Shown here: positions 1 to 7,109 of the stretch, one piece after another
Layout: each line of letters begins with the position of its first letter
How positions within the stretch are numbered: the first letter of the stretch is position 1
Assembly (NCBI GenBank): GCA_002359825.1
Contig: DENY01000279.1
Location: 14,428 to 27,458, forward strand
Length of the DNA: 13,031 nt
Direction: 5' to 3'
Source: Bacteroidales bacterium UBA2632
GTDB lineage: Bacteria > Bacteroidota > Bacteroidia > Bacteroidales > Dysgonomonadaceae
Program-made: the position numbers and the translations under genes
Notes under the pieces: model-generated
The model's input: only the letters and a program-made list of their open reading frames with translations
Told to the model about the DNA's origin: nothing
The model's database searches: none

Positions 1-780
1 GTTGCTCATGAGGTTCATTTTAAACAAATATCTGAAGTTCTTGATATTCCAATTGAAGACATACGAAGATACAACCCTCAATTTAAGCGTGACATAGTTC
101 CAGGTAATCACAAGCCATATACATTGGTATTGCCTGCTAAACAAATGTATGCATTTATCAGCAAATCTGATGAAATAAAGAATCACAATAAATCTCTCTA
201 TCTAACGCATCGTCAACAAACTTTGGCAAGCCAATATGATGGAACTTCTACAAATGGGAACGTCACAAACATCTATTACAAGATTAAAAAGGGAGATACA
301 TTAAGTGGCATTGCAAGAAAAAACAGAACAACAGTGGCTCGATTGCAAAGCATGAATGGAATGAGATCTACGAAGTTGTCAGTAGGGAAAAATTTAATTG
401 TAAGACAAACAGTAAAACCTGTAGAAGAGCCACAACAATCTACACTTGCATCGAGTGGAGAGCTCAAAAACACCTATTACAGGGTTAAAAAGGGTGATAC
501 ATTGGGTGCACTTGCTCGCAGGAATAGCATTACAGTTGCACAACTGCAACAAATGAATGGCATGAAATCTACCAACCTCTCAGTGGGGAAAAGTATTATT
601 GTAAAACAAGAAAGAGTGCTCCCTGAACCTCCTAAAGAGATAGAAAGTGTTGATGAGGATGAAAAGTACCCAAAGGTTGATATTTCTTCTCTATCAAGTA
701 GCGAAAGTATTATATCAGAATATATTGACAAATTCAATCAAGAAAAACAAATTAGTCTATATGGAGTGAATATTCTGTAG
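1..780 (+). CDS. Lytic murein transglycosylase, C-terminal part with two LysM domains (5' partial)
   Basis: The frame is open from base 1 and ends at TAG 778-780, giving the last 259 residues of a longer protein; its start and any catalytic SLT domain lie before the window. The first 45 or so residues, including HFKQISEVLDIPIEDIRRYN and then PGNHKPYTLVLP, resemble the segment that follows the SLT domain in MltD-like transglycosylases of Bacteroidota. Two LysM domains follow, at about residues 92-135 (bases 274-405) and 159-202 (475-603), each with the hallmark KKGDTL and an MNGM-ST-LSVGK core. LysM domains bind peptidoglycan, so the protein probably acts on the cell wall in the periplasm or outer membrane, cleaving glycan strands. 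The TTG at 124 is internal and is not the true start. The tail after LysM2 is acidic and serine-rich. The family call is inferred without seeing the catalytic domain. Confidence 0.8.
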   Translation, partial: VAHEVHFKQISEVLDIPIEDIRRYNPQFKRDIVPGNHKPYTLVLPAKQMYAFISKSDEIKNHNKSLYLTHRQQTLASQYDGTSTNGNVTNIYYKIKKGDTLSGIARKNRTTVARLQSMNGMRSTKLSVGKNLIVRQTVKPVEEPQQSTLASSGELKNTYYRVKKGDTLGALARRNSITVAQLQQMNGMKSTNLSVGKSIIVKQERVLPEPPKEIESVDEDEKYPKVDISSLSSSESIISEYIDKFNQEKQISLYGVNIL

Positions 781-782
781 GA

Positions 783-1319
783 TTATTTCTTTTCGAAAAA
801 TGAGAAATGAACACTTCCATATTTGCGTTCTTCAACAAAAAAAAGGTGTTCTGTAAAACTGTTTAGCTTGGAGTGCTCCAAAATAAATACTCCCTCATCA
901 CTGAGTATATTTTGGTCAAATATTTTGGTCGGTATTAACTCTAATTCTTTTAAATCGTAAGGGGGGTCTGCAAATATCAAATCGAATGTTTGATTGCACG
1001 ATTTTATAAATGAAAAAACATCTGATTTCACAGTCAACAGTTCTTTAGCATTTAACTGCTCTTTAATCTTTTGAATGAAGGCATGGTTTTTGGCATTTGA
1101 CTCAACGCTGATAACTCGTGGGCATCCTCTTGATACAAACTCTATGGCAACGCTACCTGTGCCCGAAAATAGGTCTAATGCATCAGTGCTTTCCCAGTCA
1201 ACTATGTTGTTTAATATATTAAACAAACTCTCTCGCGCCATATCTGTAGTTGGTCTTGCTTGGAATTTTGTAGGTAGTTGAAATCTTCTTGATTTATATT
1301 TTCCGCCTATAATGCGCAT
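783..1319 (-). CDS. rsmD: 16S rRNA (guanine(966)-N(2))-methyltransferase RsmD
   Basis: This 178-residue protein is a class I SAM-dependent methyltransferase. It opens with MRIIGGKYKSRRFQLP and RPTTDMARESLFNIL, both typical of RsmD. The SAM-binding motif I, DLFSGTGSVAIE, lies at about residues 49-60, and the catalytic DPPY tetrad at 118-121 marks methylation of an exocyclic amine. RsmD makes m2G966 in 16S rRNA near the P site on assembled small subunits. The length fits the family. The ATG at 1319 lies inside the 3' end of the upstream DUF3822 gene (13-base overlap), so the two are probably co-transcribed and translationally coupled. The stop is only 2 bases from the stop of the convergent transglycosylase gene. 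Confidence 0.95.
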   Translation of the reverse strand: MRIIGGKYKSRRFQLPTKFQARPTTDMARESLFNILNNIVDWESTDALDLFSGTGSVAIEFVSRGCPRVISVESNAKNHAFIQKIKEQLNAKELLTVKSDVFSFIKSCNQTFDLIFADPPYDLKELELIPTKIFDQNILSDEGVFILEHSKLNSFTEHLFFVEERKYGSVHFSFFEKK

Positions 1320-2122
1320 AATTGATATAGTATTTCTGTAGGAACCTCTTCTTGATTAATTTTGATTTCGTTGGGTAGTTGAACAGAGAGGTTATGTGTT
1401 TTAGCAACTACCTTTTGCAACATCTCTATACTCTCAGGATGATGGCTGATTTTACCTGAAAAAATCAAGATGTCCGACTGAACATCTAAGTCAAGTGTTT
1501 CCCAAGTTTTCTGGATGAAATAGCTTTCTTCTAACGGGTTTTGGGTGTGAAATGTTTTAGCCAATATAAGATTCTCTTTTGAGAAAGCTACTAAGTCTAT
1601 CATTCCATAGTCATTGAAATTGACAAAGAGAGCAGATGTTGTGTAATTGTGTAACTGGTGGAATAATGTTGCTAACAGTGATAGATGACTCACAAATTTT
1701 GGGTTGAGAAGAGACCGGCTCAGAAAATTGTGCGTTGACTCAGACATGCTCCATATCACCCTACAATTCAGATTTTTCACCTCGCTACTCATTTCTCTCG
1801 ATTTCGTGTTGTTGCAATTGAAGGAGAGCAAATCGGGTACTAATTTTTTTCCATAATATTCATTGGGGACAATGGTTGTTTTGTCGTCTACATAAATTGC
1901 ATTTATCTGCTTGAAGTTGTATGAAAAAAAAGAATAATCAAAGATTAGTTTCTCTATGTTTTTCAAGTAATCACTTCTCAAATTAAATGTAACAGTGTTT
2001 TGGTAAAATACAGTTTCATCAAAAGGGCAGTGAATAGAAAAATAAAATCCACTCGGCGTTAGCCGAATGGATAGTATATATTTTTTAGATTCTGTAAAAT
2101 CTATATTATCTGGTAAAAACAT
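1307..2122 (-). CDS. DUF3822 family protein
   Basis: This 271-residue protein has no signal peptide or membrane segment and is probably cytoplasmic. I recognise it as DUF3822, a Bacteroidota family commonly encoded immediately upstream of rsmD. Supporting features are the N-terminal KYILSIRLTPSGFYFSI strand pattern, FDYSFFSYNFKQINAIYVDDKTTIVP in the first half, and the central LFVNFNDYGMIDLVAFSKENLILAKTF segment, which reads like the second half of an actin-like (ASKHA) fold. From memory, a Bacteroides homologue was solved with an actin-like fold and no assigned function. No catalytic motif is evident. The C-terminal 13 bases overlap rsmD, so a role linked to ribosome assembly is possible but is only inferred from position. 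No Shine-Dalgarno sequence stands out before the ATG. Confidence 0.8.
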   Translation of the reverse strand: MFLPDNIDFTESKKYILSIRLTPSGFYFSIHCPFDETVFYQNTVTFNLRSDYLKNIEKLIFDYSFFSYNFKQINAIYVDDKTTIVPNEYYGKKLVPDLLSFNCNNTKSREMSSEVKNLNCRVIWSMSESTHNFLSRSLLNPKFVSHLSLLATLFHQLHNYTTSALFVNFNDYGMIDLVAFSKENLILAKTFHTQNPLEESYFIQKTWETLDLDVQSDILIFSGKISHHPESIEMLQKVVAKTHNLSVQLPNEIKINQEEVPTEILYQLCAL

Positions 2123-2170
2123 ACATCTCTAATAAGAGGGTTTATAAGTTTTATTGAATCTAATAAGTCC

Positions 2171-2213
2171 ATAATAGTAGATGATAGTTCAAAAAACAAT
2201 CTTCTACCATTAT
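2171..2213. other. Long imperfect inverted repeat between two minus-strand genes
   Basis: ATAATAGTAGATGATAGTT on the left pairs with the segment ending in CTACCATTAT on the right to form a stem of about 19 positions. It has two mismatches, one wobble pair and a loop of about 5 bases. The element sits 48 bases after the stop of the 2262-2966 gene and 48 bases before the start of the DUF3822 gene. No T-run follows it in the minus direction, so it is not a classic terminator for the upstream gene. It could be a processing or attenuation hairpin within a polycistronic transcript, or a dispersed palindrome. Confidence 0.5.
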
Positions 2214-2261
2214 TACTTTAGTTTTTCAGACAAAGACAAGATAGTCCTCATTCTGGTTGGA

Positions 2262-2966
2262 TTATTCCCAATTACCTGCGTTGTTGTTTGCAGTTGTAAT
2301 AGAACCAACTTTCATCCCAACATATTTATCGCCAGGAAGATTCCTTACGTTTTCTATCAATAGGTTGAGTTCGTTTTTATTTAAGTCACTAAGATAAGCA
2401 GTGTAGGGTGTCTTTGCTTCAAAAACGTTGATAGTGAATCCCGATGAAGTGCTTAGCGTGTCGGTGGCCATTTCAAATTTAGCACCATTTCCATAAGGAA
2501 CAAATACTAATGAATCTGGAGTGAAGTTTCTACGATTAGCGAATCTATTTTCAACAACAGGTACGAAAATTGAATCACGTTGAAGTTGAGGACTGTTTGT
2601 TTTAGCATCCCACAAACCAGCTTTTTTTATTGCTGCTTCATTATTTGAATTGATAATTGCCATAGCTTTAGATTCGGTCATTCCCTCCTCCATTTGCTCT
2701 TCAGTCAACTCTCCATGTTTCTGTAGCAATGCTACTTTTCCGTTTTTAACGAAACCAATCAAAGAGTCAAAACTTGCAGTGTATTGACCTTTCACTTCAC
2801 GATAAGCTACTTGAGCTGTACGGATGTCAATTAGTCTTTGCTTGACAGCTTCATTGCGAATTTGACTTTGCTCATTAAAATCAATAGGTCCTTGAATGCT
2901 TTTCCAGCATAAGAAAACTAATAGACCGATTGTAGCAACTAATATTACTTTTACTAATACTTTCAT
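2262..2966 (-). CDS. Membrane-anchored conserved protein of unknown function
   Basis: This 234-residue protein has one hydrophobic segment at about residues 3-21 (MKVLVKVILVATIGLLVFLC), which anchors it with the rest outside the cytoplasm. The next part, about 35-75, is helical with RTAQVAYREVKGQYTASFDSLI, resembling the segment after the N-terminal helix of pseudopilin-like proteins. No prepilin peptidase site is present and there is no secretion gene nearby, so that likeness may only be structural. The mature part has four D-S/T-hydrophobic sites (DSL 67-69, DSI 131-133, DSL 151-153, DTL 169-171) that match the O-glycosylation sequon known in Bacteroides. An AAGGAA Shine-Dalgarno sequence at 2975-2980 lies 8 bases before the ATG, which supports this start. 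The gene may be first in a minus-strand unit with DUF3822 and rsmD, although 139 bases and a hairpin intervene. Confidence 0.75.
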   Translation of the reverse strand: MKVLVKVILVATIGLLVFLCWKSIQGPIDFNEQSQIRNEAVKQRLIDIRTAQVAYREVKGQYTASFDSLIGFVKNGKVALLQKHGELTEEQMEEGMTESKAMAIINSNNEAAIKKAGLWDAKTNSPQLQRDSIFVPVVENRFANRRNFTPDSLVFVPYGNGAKFEMATDTLSTSSGFTINVFEAKTPYTAYLSDLNKNELNLLIENVRNLPGDKYVGMKVGSITTANNNAGNWE

Positions 2967-3021
2967 GGACTTTTTTCCTTTTTATTATTTTGTATTAAAT
3001 GGATTTGCCTTTATTTGATTA

Positions 3022-3029
3022 CAAATTTA
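3022..3029 (-). promoter_or_regulatory. Candidate Bacteroidota -7 element for the 2262-2966 gene
   Basis: Read on the minus strand this is TAAATTTG, an exact match to TAnnTTTG, 55 bases before the start codon. No convincing TTTG-like -33 element is found 18-21 bases further upstream, so the call rests on one motif in AT-rich DNA. Confidence 0.35.
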
Positions 3030-3071
3030 GAAAAAGAATGATAATTGTGCTACTTTTACACTGAATATTAT

Positions 3072-4505
3072 ATGAAAAAAATGATAAATACGTATTTCAT
3101 CGAGAAAATAAGGGAAAACTTCCCCTTTTCTCTCACAAATGATCAACAAATTGCGATAACTAAGATTGTGGAATTTATTTTTAATCCAAAATCTGAACAG
3201 GTTTTTCTTTTAAAAGGTTACGCCGGAACTGGGAAATCAAGTTTAATTGGAACTTTAGTGAAAACGATGGCGCAATTTGAGCGAAAAACGGTTCTTTTAG
3301 CTCCCACAGGACGGGCGGCAAAAGTATTCTCTCTTTATTCTGACGAGTCGGCTTATACGATCCATAAAAAGATATATCGTCAGAAAAGCATGTCGGATAC
3401 TGGAGCTTCTTTTTCTCTTACAAACAATCTGCATCAAAACACTTTATTTATTGTTGATGAGGCATCCATGATAAGTAATCAGTCGGGTGAAAATTCTTTT
3501 TTTGGAACGGGAAGACTTCTCGACGATTTGGTTGAGTTTGTTTATTCGGGCAGTAATTGCAAGTTGCTATTTTTGGGAGATACTGCTCAGCTGCCTCCTG
3601 TAAAACAAAGCATAAGTCCCGCTATGGATGCACATGAATTACAAACTTATGGTTTAGATGTTTTTGAAAGCACACTCACGGAAATAATGCGCCAAGCTGA
3701 TGAATCGGGTATATTGTATAACGCGACGCTATTGCGTAATGCATTAGACAATGGTGCAACAAATGCTTATCCTCAATTGGAGGTTAAAGATTTTGCCGAT
3801 GTACAGCGAATTACTGGAAATGATTTAATAGAGGAGATTTCGAGTTGCTATTCTCGTGACGGTGTCGAAGAGACTATCAGTATATCGCGTGCCAACAAAA
3901 GTGTCAATATATTTAATAATGGCATTCGCAATAGTGTGCTTTATAGAGAAGAAGAATTGTCCAATGGCGATTTGCTTATGGTAACTAAGAACAATTATTT
4001 CTGGTTGAAGGAAGAAGCTAAGGTTGATTTTATTGCTAATGGAGAATTTGTAGAAGTTTTACGGATTCGTTCTCAAATGGAGGTATATGGTTTACGCTTT
4101 TGCGAAGTAGTGCTTTATCACAAAAACTATGATATTGAGTTTGATGCTATCATAAATTTAGATGCGTTACATAGTGAAAGATCTGACGATGCTTATAAGC
4201 AAAGTAATATGCTTTATAATGCGCTCATGGAAGAGTATAGTCACATCGGGTCGAAGAGGGATAGATATAATCAGATAAAAAATAACCCCTATTTTAATGC
4301 TTTGCAGGTAAAGTACGGATATGCAGTGACTTGTCATAAAGCACAGGGTGGAGAGTGGAGAAATGTTTTCATCGATTTGAGTTATATTAATCCTGACCAT
4401 ATGGGAGATAATTTCTATCGATGGCTTTACACCTCTATAACAAGGAGTACAAAAATGTTATATCTTGTGAATTTATCTGATGACTTTATTGCTAGCCCTA
4501 ATTAA
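3072..4505 (+). CDS. RecD-like ATP-dependent DNA helicase (SF1)
   Basis: This 477-residue protein (from ATG 3072) is a superfamily 1 helicase of the RecD/Dda type. The Walker A motif GYAGTGKSS is at about residues 49-57, motif Ia APTGRAAKVF at 77-86, Walker B FIVDEASM at 126-133 and motif III GDTAQLPPV at 169-177. The C-terminal UvrD_C_2-like part has VTCHKAQGGEW at about 419-429 and LYTSITRSTKMLYLV near 452-466, carrying the last helicase motifs. It should couple ATP hydrolysis to 5'-3' unwinding in repair or recombination. It lacks the long N-terminal region of RecD2 and no recB or recC is adjacent, so it is probably a stand-alone helicase. The frame extends to a TTG at 3045, but ATG 3072, or ATG 3081 three codons later, is the more likely start; neither has a Shine-Dalgarno sequence. 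Confidence 0.9.
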   Translation: MKKMINTYFIEKIRENFPFSLTNDQQIAITKIVEFIFNPKSEQVFLLKGYAGTGKSSLIGTLVKTMAQFERKTVLLAPTGRAAKVFSLYSDESAYTIHKKIYRQKSMSDTGASFSLTNNLHQNTLFIVDEASMISNQSGENSFFGTGRLLDDLVEFVYSGSNCKLLFLGDTAQLPPVKQSISPAMDAHELQTYGLDVFESTLTEIMRQADESGILYNATLLRNALDNGATNAYPQLEVKDFADVQRITGNDLIEEISSCYSRDGVEETISISRANKSVNIFNNGIRNSVLYREEELSNGDLLMVTKNNYFWLKEEAKVDFIANGEFVEVLRIRSQMEVYGLRFCEVVLYHKNYDIEFDAIINLDALHSERSDDAYKQSNMLYNALMEEYSHIGSKRDRYNQIKNNPYFNALQVKYGYAVTCHKAQGGEWRNVFIDLSYINPDHMGDNFYRWLYTSITRSTKMLYLVNLSDDFIASPN

Positions 4506-4517
4506 TTATTAAATTTG
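4489..4517 (+). promoter_or_regulatory. Candidate Bacteroidota promoter for the 4575-rsmI unit
   Basis: TTG at 4489-4491 (within TTTATTG), then 18 bases, then TAAATTTG at 4510-4517, fits the Bacteroidota -33/-7 pattern in motif and spacing. It starts in the last codons of the helicase gene and would place transcription initiation roughly 50 bases before the ATG at 4575. This suggests that the downstream genes can be expressed independently of the helicase. Confidence 0.45.
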
Positions 4518-4574
4518 TACTGTGTCAGTCATAACTATCAACTAAGTTGATGGAGAAGTAAATCGATAGGAATA

Positions 4575-5372
4575 ATGAAAAGTAAATATATAGAATCGCT
4601 GCTTAGCGAAATCCAACAATTGGAAGCGAAAGTTGCTAACTTGGAGCAAAATAAGAATGTCTCTTTTTCTTTTTTCAAAGACTCTTTTAAACGAACACAA
4701 GAGATTACTCGTTTATTACACGAATTGGAATTTGTGCAAATAGAAGACATGAAATCCCAGATGGAGAAATTGGTGCATTTTTTATCTGAGTCCGAAAATA
4801 ATAAAGAGGAAGTTACGGTTGTACCAATTGTTTCAGATCTACAGAAAGATAATGACAGGATGACTTCTGACAAAGAAGAGGAAATAACATTCACTGCTGA
4901 TCCTTTGCATCATAATAATGATGCAATAGTGGAAATAGAAGAAGCAGAAGAAAAAGAATTGCATCTAAAGGATAGGGAAGAGGTTGTTGTTTCTCAACCT
5001 TCACACCCAATACCTGACGCGTCCAGCAAGACTAAGCAGCCGGTTGTTCCACCATCACTCCCTATACTCAACGCTCATAAAGAAACGATTGTAGATCATC
5101 TCAACCCTAAGAGCAAGTCGCTGAATGATGTTCATCCTATCAATCATACTCTTTTAGATACTAAACGCAGTATTAGTTTAAATGATAGATTTTTGTTTCA
5201 ACGCGAACTTTTCGATAACAATAGAGAAGCTATGAATGATATGTTGACTAAATTGCAATCGTTTTCTACTTATGATTCCACTGAAAGCTATTTGAGAGAA
5301 AATACAGATTGGGATTTTAAGGATGAAACGGTTGATAAGTTCATTCAAATGTTGAAAGAGAGTTTTAGATGA
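4575..5372 (+). CDS. Conserved coiled-coil protein of unknown function, coupled to rsmI
   Basis: This 265-residue protein has no signal peptide or membrane segment. Residues 1-70 are helical with heptad-like spacing (SLLSEIQQLEAKVANLEQ), suggesting a coiled coil. Residues 70-185 are acidic, proline- and lysine-rich and probably disordered. A compact C-terminal domain at about 184-265 contains SLNDRFLFQRELFDNN, a block I associate with conserved uncharacterised Bacteroidota proteins, then a tryptophan-containing WDFKDETVDKFIQML helix. The arrangement looks like an adaptor or scaffold, with a coil for self-association and a tail for partner binding, but no function can be assigned. AGGAA at 4568-4572 lies very close to the ATG. 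The stop overlaps the rsmI start in an ATGA, indicating translational coupling. Confidence 0.75.
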   Translation: MKSKYIESLLSEIQQLEAKVANLEQNKNVSFSFFKDSFKRTQEITRLLHELEFVQIEDMKSQMEKLVHFLSESENNKEEVTVVPIVSDLQKDNDRMTSDKEEEITFTADPLHHNNDAIVEIEEAEEKELHLKDREEVVVSQPSHPIPDASSKTKQPVVPPSLPILNAHKETIVDHLNPKSKSLNDVHPINHTLLDTKRSISLNDRFLFQRELFDNNREAMNDMLTKLQSFSTYDSTESYLRENTDWDFKDETVDKFIQMLKESFR

Positions 5373-6094
5373 ATCTAAAAGAAGGAAACTACGGTATACT
5401 GCACGTTGTGCCTACTCCCATAGGAAATTTGGGAGATATGACCTTTAGAGCCGTAAAAGTTTTAAAAGAAAGTGATTTCATTTTAGCAGAAGATACACGT
5501 ACAAGTGGTTTTTTATTGAAGCATTATGAAATTGGGACGAAAATGTTTTCGCACCACAAATTTAATGAGCATCAAAGTACACAACAAATTGTAGAACGCA
5601 TTCAAGCTGGAGCCAATGTATCGCTTATATCGGATGCAGGTACACCTGCTATTTCCGATCCGGGGTTTTTAATTGTTCGTGCTTGTGTTGAAGCTGGGAT
5701 ACGTATCGAGTGCCTGCCAGGTGCCACTGCTTTTGTTCCCGCTATTGTGATGTCTGGACTGCCCAATGATAGGTTCTGTTTCGAGGGCTTTCTTCCACCA
5801 AAGAAAGGACGTCAAACAAGACTAATAGAGTTGCAGGAAGAGAGTCGTACAATGGTTTTTTATGAATCACCCTATCGTGTATTGAAAACTCTGACACAGT
5901 TTGCTGAATATTTTGGAGAAGATAGGCTGGCTACAACATCGAGAGAAATATCAAAAATATATGAGGAAACTACACGCGGTACACTGGCTGAATTAATAGA
6001 GCATTTCACCAAAACAATTCCACGTGGTGAGTTTGTTATTGTTGTAGGTGGAAAGGATTTAAAGAAAGAAAGTAAAAAGTCGAAAGATTTTTAA
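5369..6094 (+). CDS. rsmI: 16S rRNA (cytidine(1402)-2'-O)-methyltransferase RsmI
   Basis: This 241-residue tetrapyrrole-methylase-fold enzyme transfers a methyl group from SAM to the ribose of C1402 in 16S rRNA, at the decoding centre. Family signatures appear in order: VVPTPIGNLGDMTFRA at about 13-28, LAEDTRTSGFLL at 39-50, SLISDAGTPAISDPG at 85-99, CLPGATAFVPAIVMSGL at 115-131, FEGFLPPKKGRQ at 138-149, FYESPYRVLKTL at 164-175, SREISKIYEE at 191-200 and RGEFVIVVGG at 219-228. The protein ends in a short lysine-rich tail. The length is near the core of the family, without the longer C-terminal domain found in enterobacterial RsmI. The start ATG at 5369 overlaps the TGA of the preceding gene, with a GAGAG stretch a few bases upstream as a possible ribosome binding site. 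Confidence 0.95.
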   Translation: MNLKEGNYGILHVVPTPIGNLGDMTFRAVKVLKESDFILAEDTRTSGFLLKHYEIGTKMFSHHKFNEHQSTQQIVERIQAGANVSLISDAGTPAISDPGFLIVRACVEAGIRIECLPGATAFVPAIVMSGLPNDRFCFEGFLPPKKGRQTRLIELQEESRTMVFYESPYRVLKTLTQFAEYFGEDRLATTSREISKIYEETTRGTLAELIEHFTKTIPRGEFVIVVGGKDLKKESKKSKDF

Positions 6095-6137
6095 ACTAAA
6101 GTATACTTATTATCGTTTTAAACAAAAATGTATAGAT

Positions 6138-6998
6138 ATGAAGAAAATATTATTGTTACTTATTATTAGTACGGGAGTTTTGTTTTCATGTACCAACAAT
6201 CCAAAAGAGTCGAAAGAGTACAAGCAACTTCAACAAGAACGTGACTCATTGCTAATGTTAGGCTCTTCGACAGATGCGGAAGTTGCCGAAATGATGTCTG
6301 TTATTGATGATGTGGAGGAAAATTTCAGCCAAATTCGTGAAGCTGAAAAATATTTGGCGGTGCAATCCACCGAAAAAGGAGAGATGAGCGCAAATACTAA
6401 GCAGCGTATCAATGACAATTTCAAAATGATTAACGAAATTCTGCAAAAGAACAAAGCACAATTAGCTCAATTGAATAAGAAATATTCAGCGAGCTCTGGG
6501 CAAGCAGCTACACTCAAAAGAACTATCGATAGATTGAACAGCGAAATGCAAGAAAGTGCAGTACGGATCAATGATTTGCAAACAGAACTTTCACGTAGAG
6601 ATGAAACAATTGCTCAATTATCTACGAATGTAACTGAACTTTCGGGTCATGTTGAAGAACAGTCTGTAACAATTCGTGAGCAACAAAGATCTCTAAATAC
6701 CGCTTATTTTGTTTTTGGTACAATGAAGGAATTGAAAGATCAGAAAATTCTTTCAGGTGGATTTTTGCAATCAACTAAAGTGTTAGATGGCTCGTTTAAT
6801 CAAGACTATTTTCTTGAAATTGATATTCGGGAAGTTACAAGGATACCGCTTTACGATAAAAAAGCAAAATTATGGTCAACCCATCCTGATGACACTTATG
6901 AATTCGAAAAAGGTTCAGATGGAACTTTAACGTTTGTAGTTACAGACACGCAAAGATTTTGGAGTTTGACAAAGTACTTAATTATTGAAGTAGGATAA
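6138..6998 (+). CDS. Coiled-coil lipoprotein, possibly of the Cbp1 adhesin-like family
   Basis: This 286-residue protein starts with a lipoprotein signal peptide, MKKILLLLIISTGVLFSC, with the lipobox LFSC and the lipidated Cys at residue 18. Residues 24-185 are almost entirely helical, rich in E, Q, K, N and S, and heptad-like, indicating a long coiled coil. A compact C-terminal domain at about 186-286 contains AYFVFGTMKELKDQKILSGG and ends with TQRFWSLTKYLIIEVG. This layout resembles a Bacteroides lipoprotein family that databases name after Cbp1, a collagen-binding glycoprotein of B. fragilis; I recall it by architecture and could not align it, and the name does not prove adhesion. One O-glycosylation-type sequon, DSL, lies at 36-38. 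The gene starts 43 bases after rsmI and is followed by a clear terminator hairpin. Confidence 0.75.
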   Translation: MKKILLLLIISTGVLFSCTNNPKESKEYKQLQQERDSLLMLGSSTDAEVAEMMSVIDDVEENFSQIREAEKYLAVQSTEKGEMSANTKQRINDNFKMINEILQKNKAQLAQLNKKYSASSGQAATLKRTIDRLNSEMQESAVRINDLQTELSRRDETIAQLSTNVTELSGHVEEQSVTIREQQRSLNTAYFVFGTMKELKDQKILSGGFLQSTKVLDGSFNQDYFLEIDIREVTRIPLYDKKAKLWSTHPDDTYEFEKGSDGTLTFVVTDTQRFWSLTKYLIIEVG

Positions 6999-7040
6999 TC
7001 TTATATTCGTAACGGACATTTTCAAAACTTACAAAAAATC

Positions 7041-7083
7041 AAGAAGACCGATGTAGTAGAGATTACTCATCGGTCATTCTTTA
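7041..7083 (+). terminator. Intrinsic terminator after the lipoprotein gene
   Basis: The stem GACCGATG (7046-7053) pairs perfectly with CATCGGTC (7068-7075). It continues inward, after one bulged T, as AGTA/TACT around a GAGAT loop. Outside it, AAGAA pairs with TTCTT across a one-base bulge and leads into a short T-rich stretch. It lies 48 bases after the lipoprotein stop and 34 bases before the nucleotidase start, so it probably separates the two transcripts. Confidence 0.75.
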
Positions 7084-7109
7084 TAACACAACAATTTTTT
7101 TTATTTTAA

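Noticed and set aside
2181..2363. 60-codon plus-strand open frame
   Set aside because: It overlaps the intergenic hairpin and the 3' end of the minus-strand membrane protein gene and has no coding character.
2262..2966. Type II secretion or type IV pilus pseudopilin
   Set aside because: There is a helical resemblance after the membrane segment, but no prepilin peptidase cleavage motif and no secretion gene nearby.
3051..3058. TACTTTTA as a promoter -7 element for the helicase
   Set aside because: It misses the final G of TAnnTTTG, has no supporting -33 element, and lies only 13 bases from the start codon.
4538..4894. 118-codon minus-strand open frame
   Set aside because: It mirrors the coiled-coil gene on the plus strand; its serine- and leucine-rich translation is what antisense of E/K-rich coding DNA gives.
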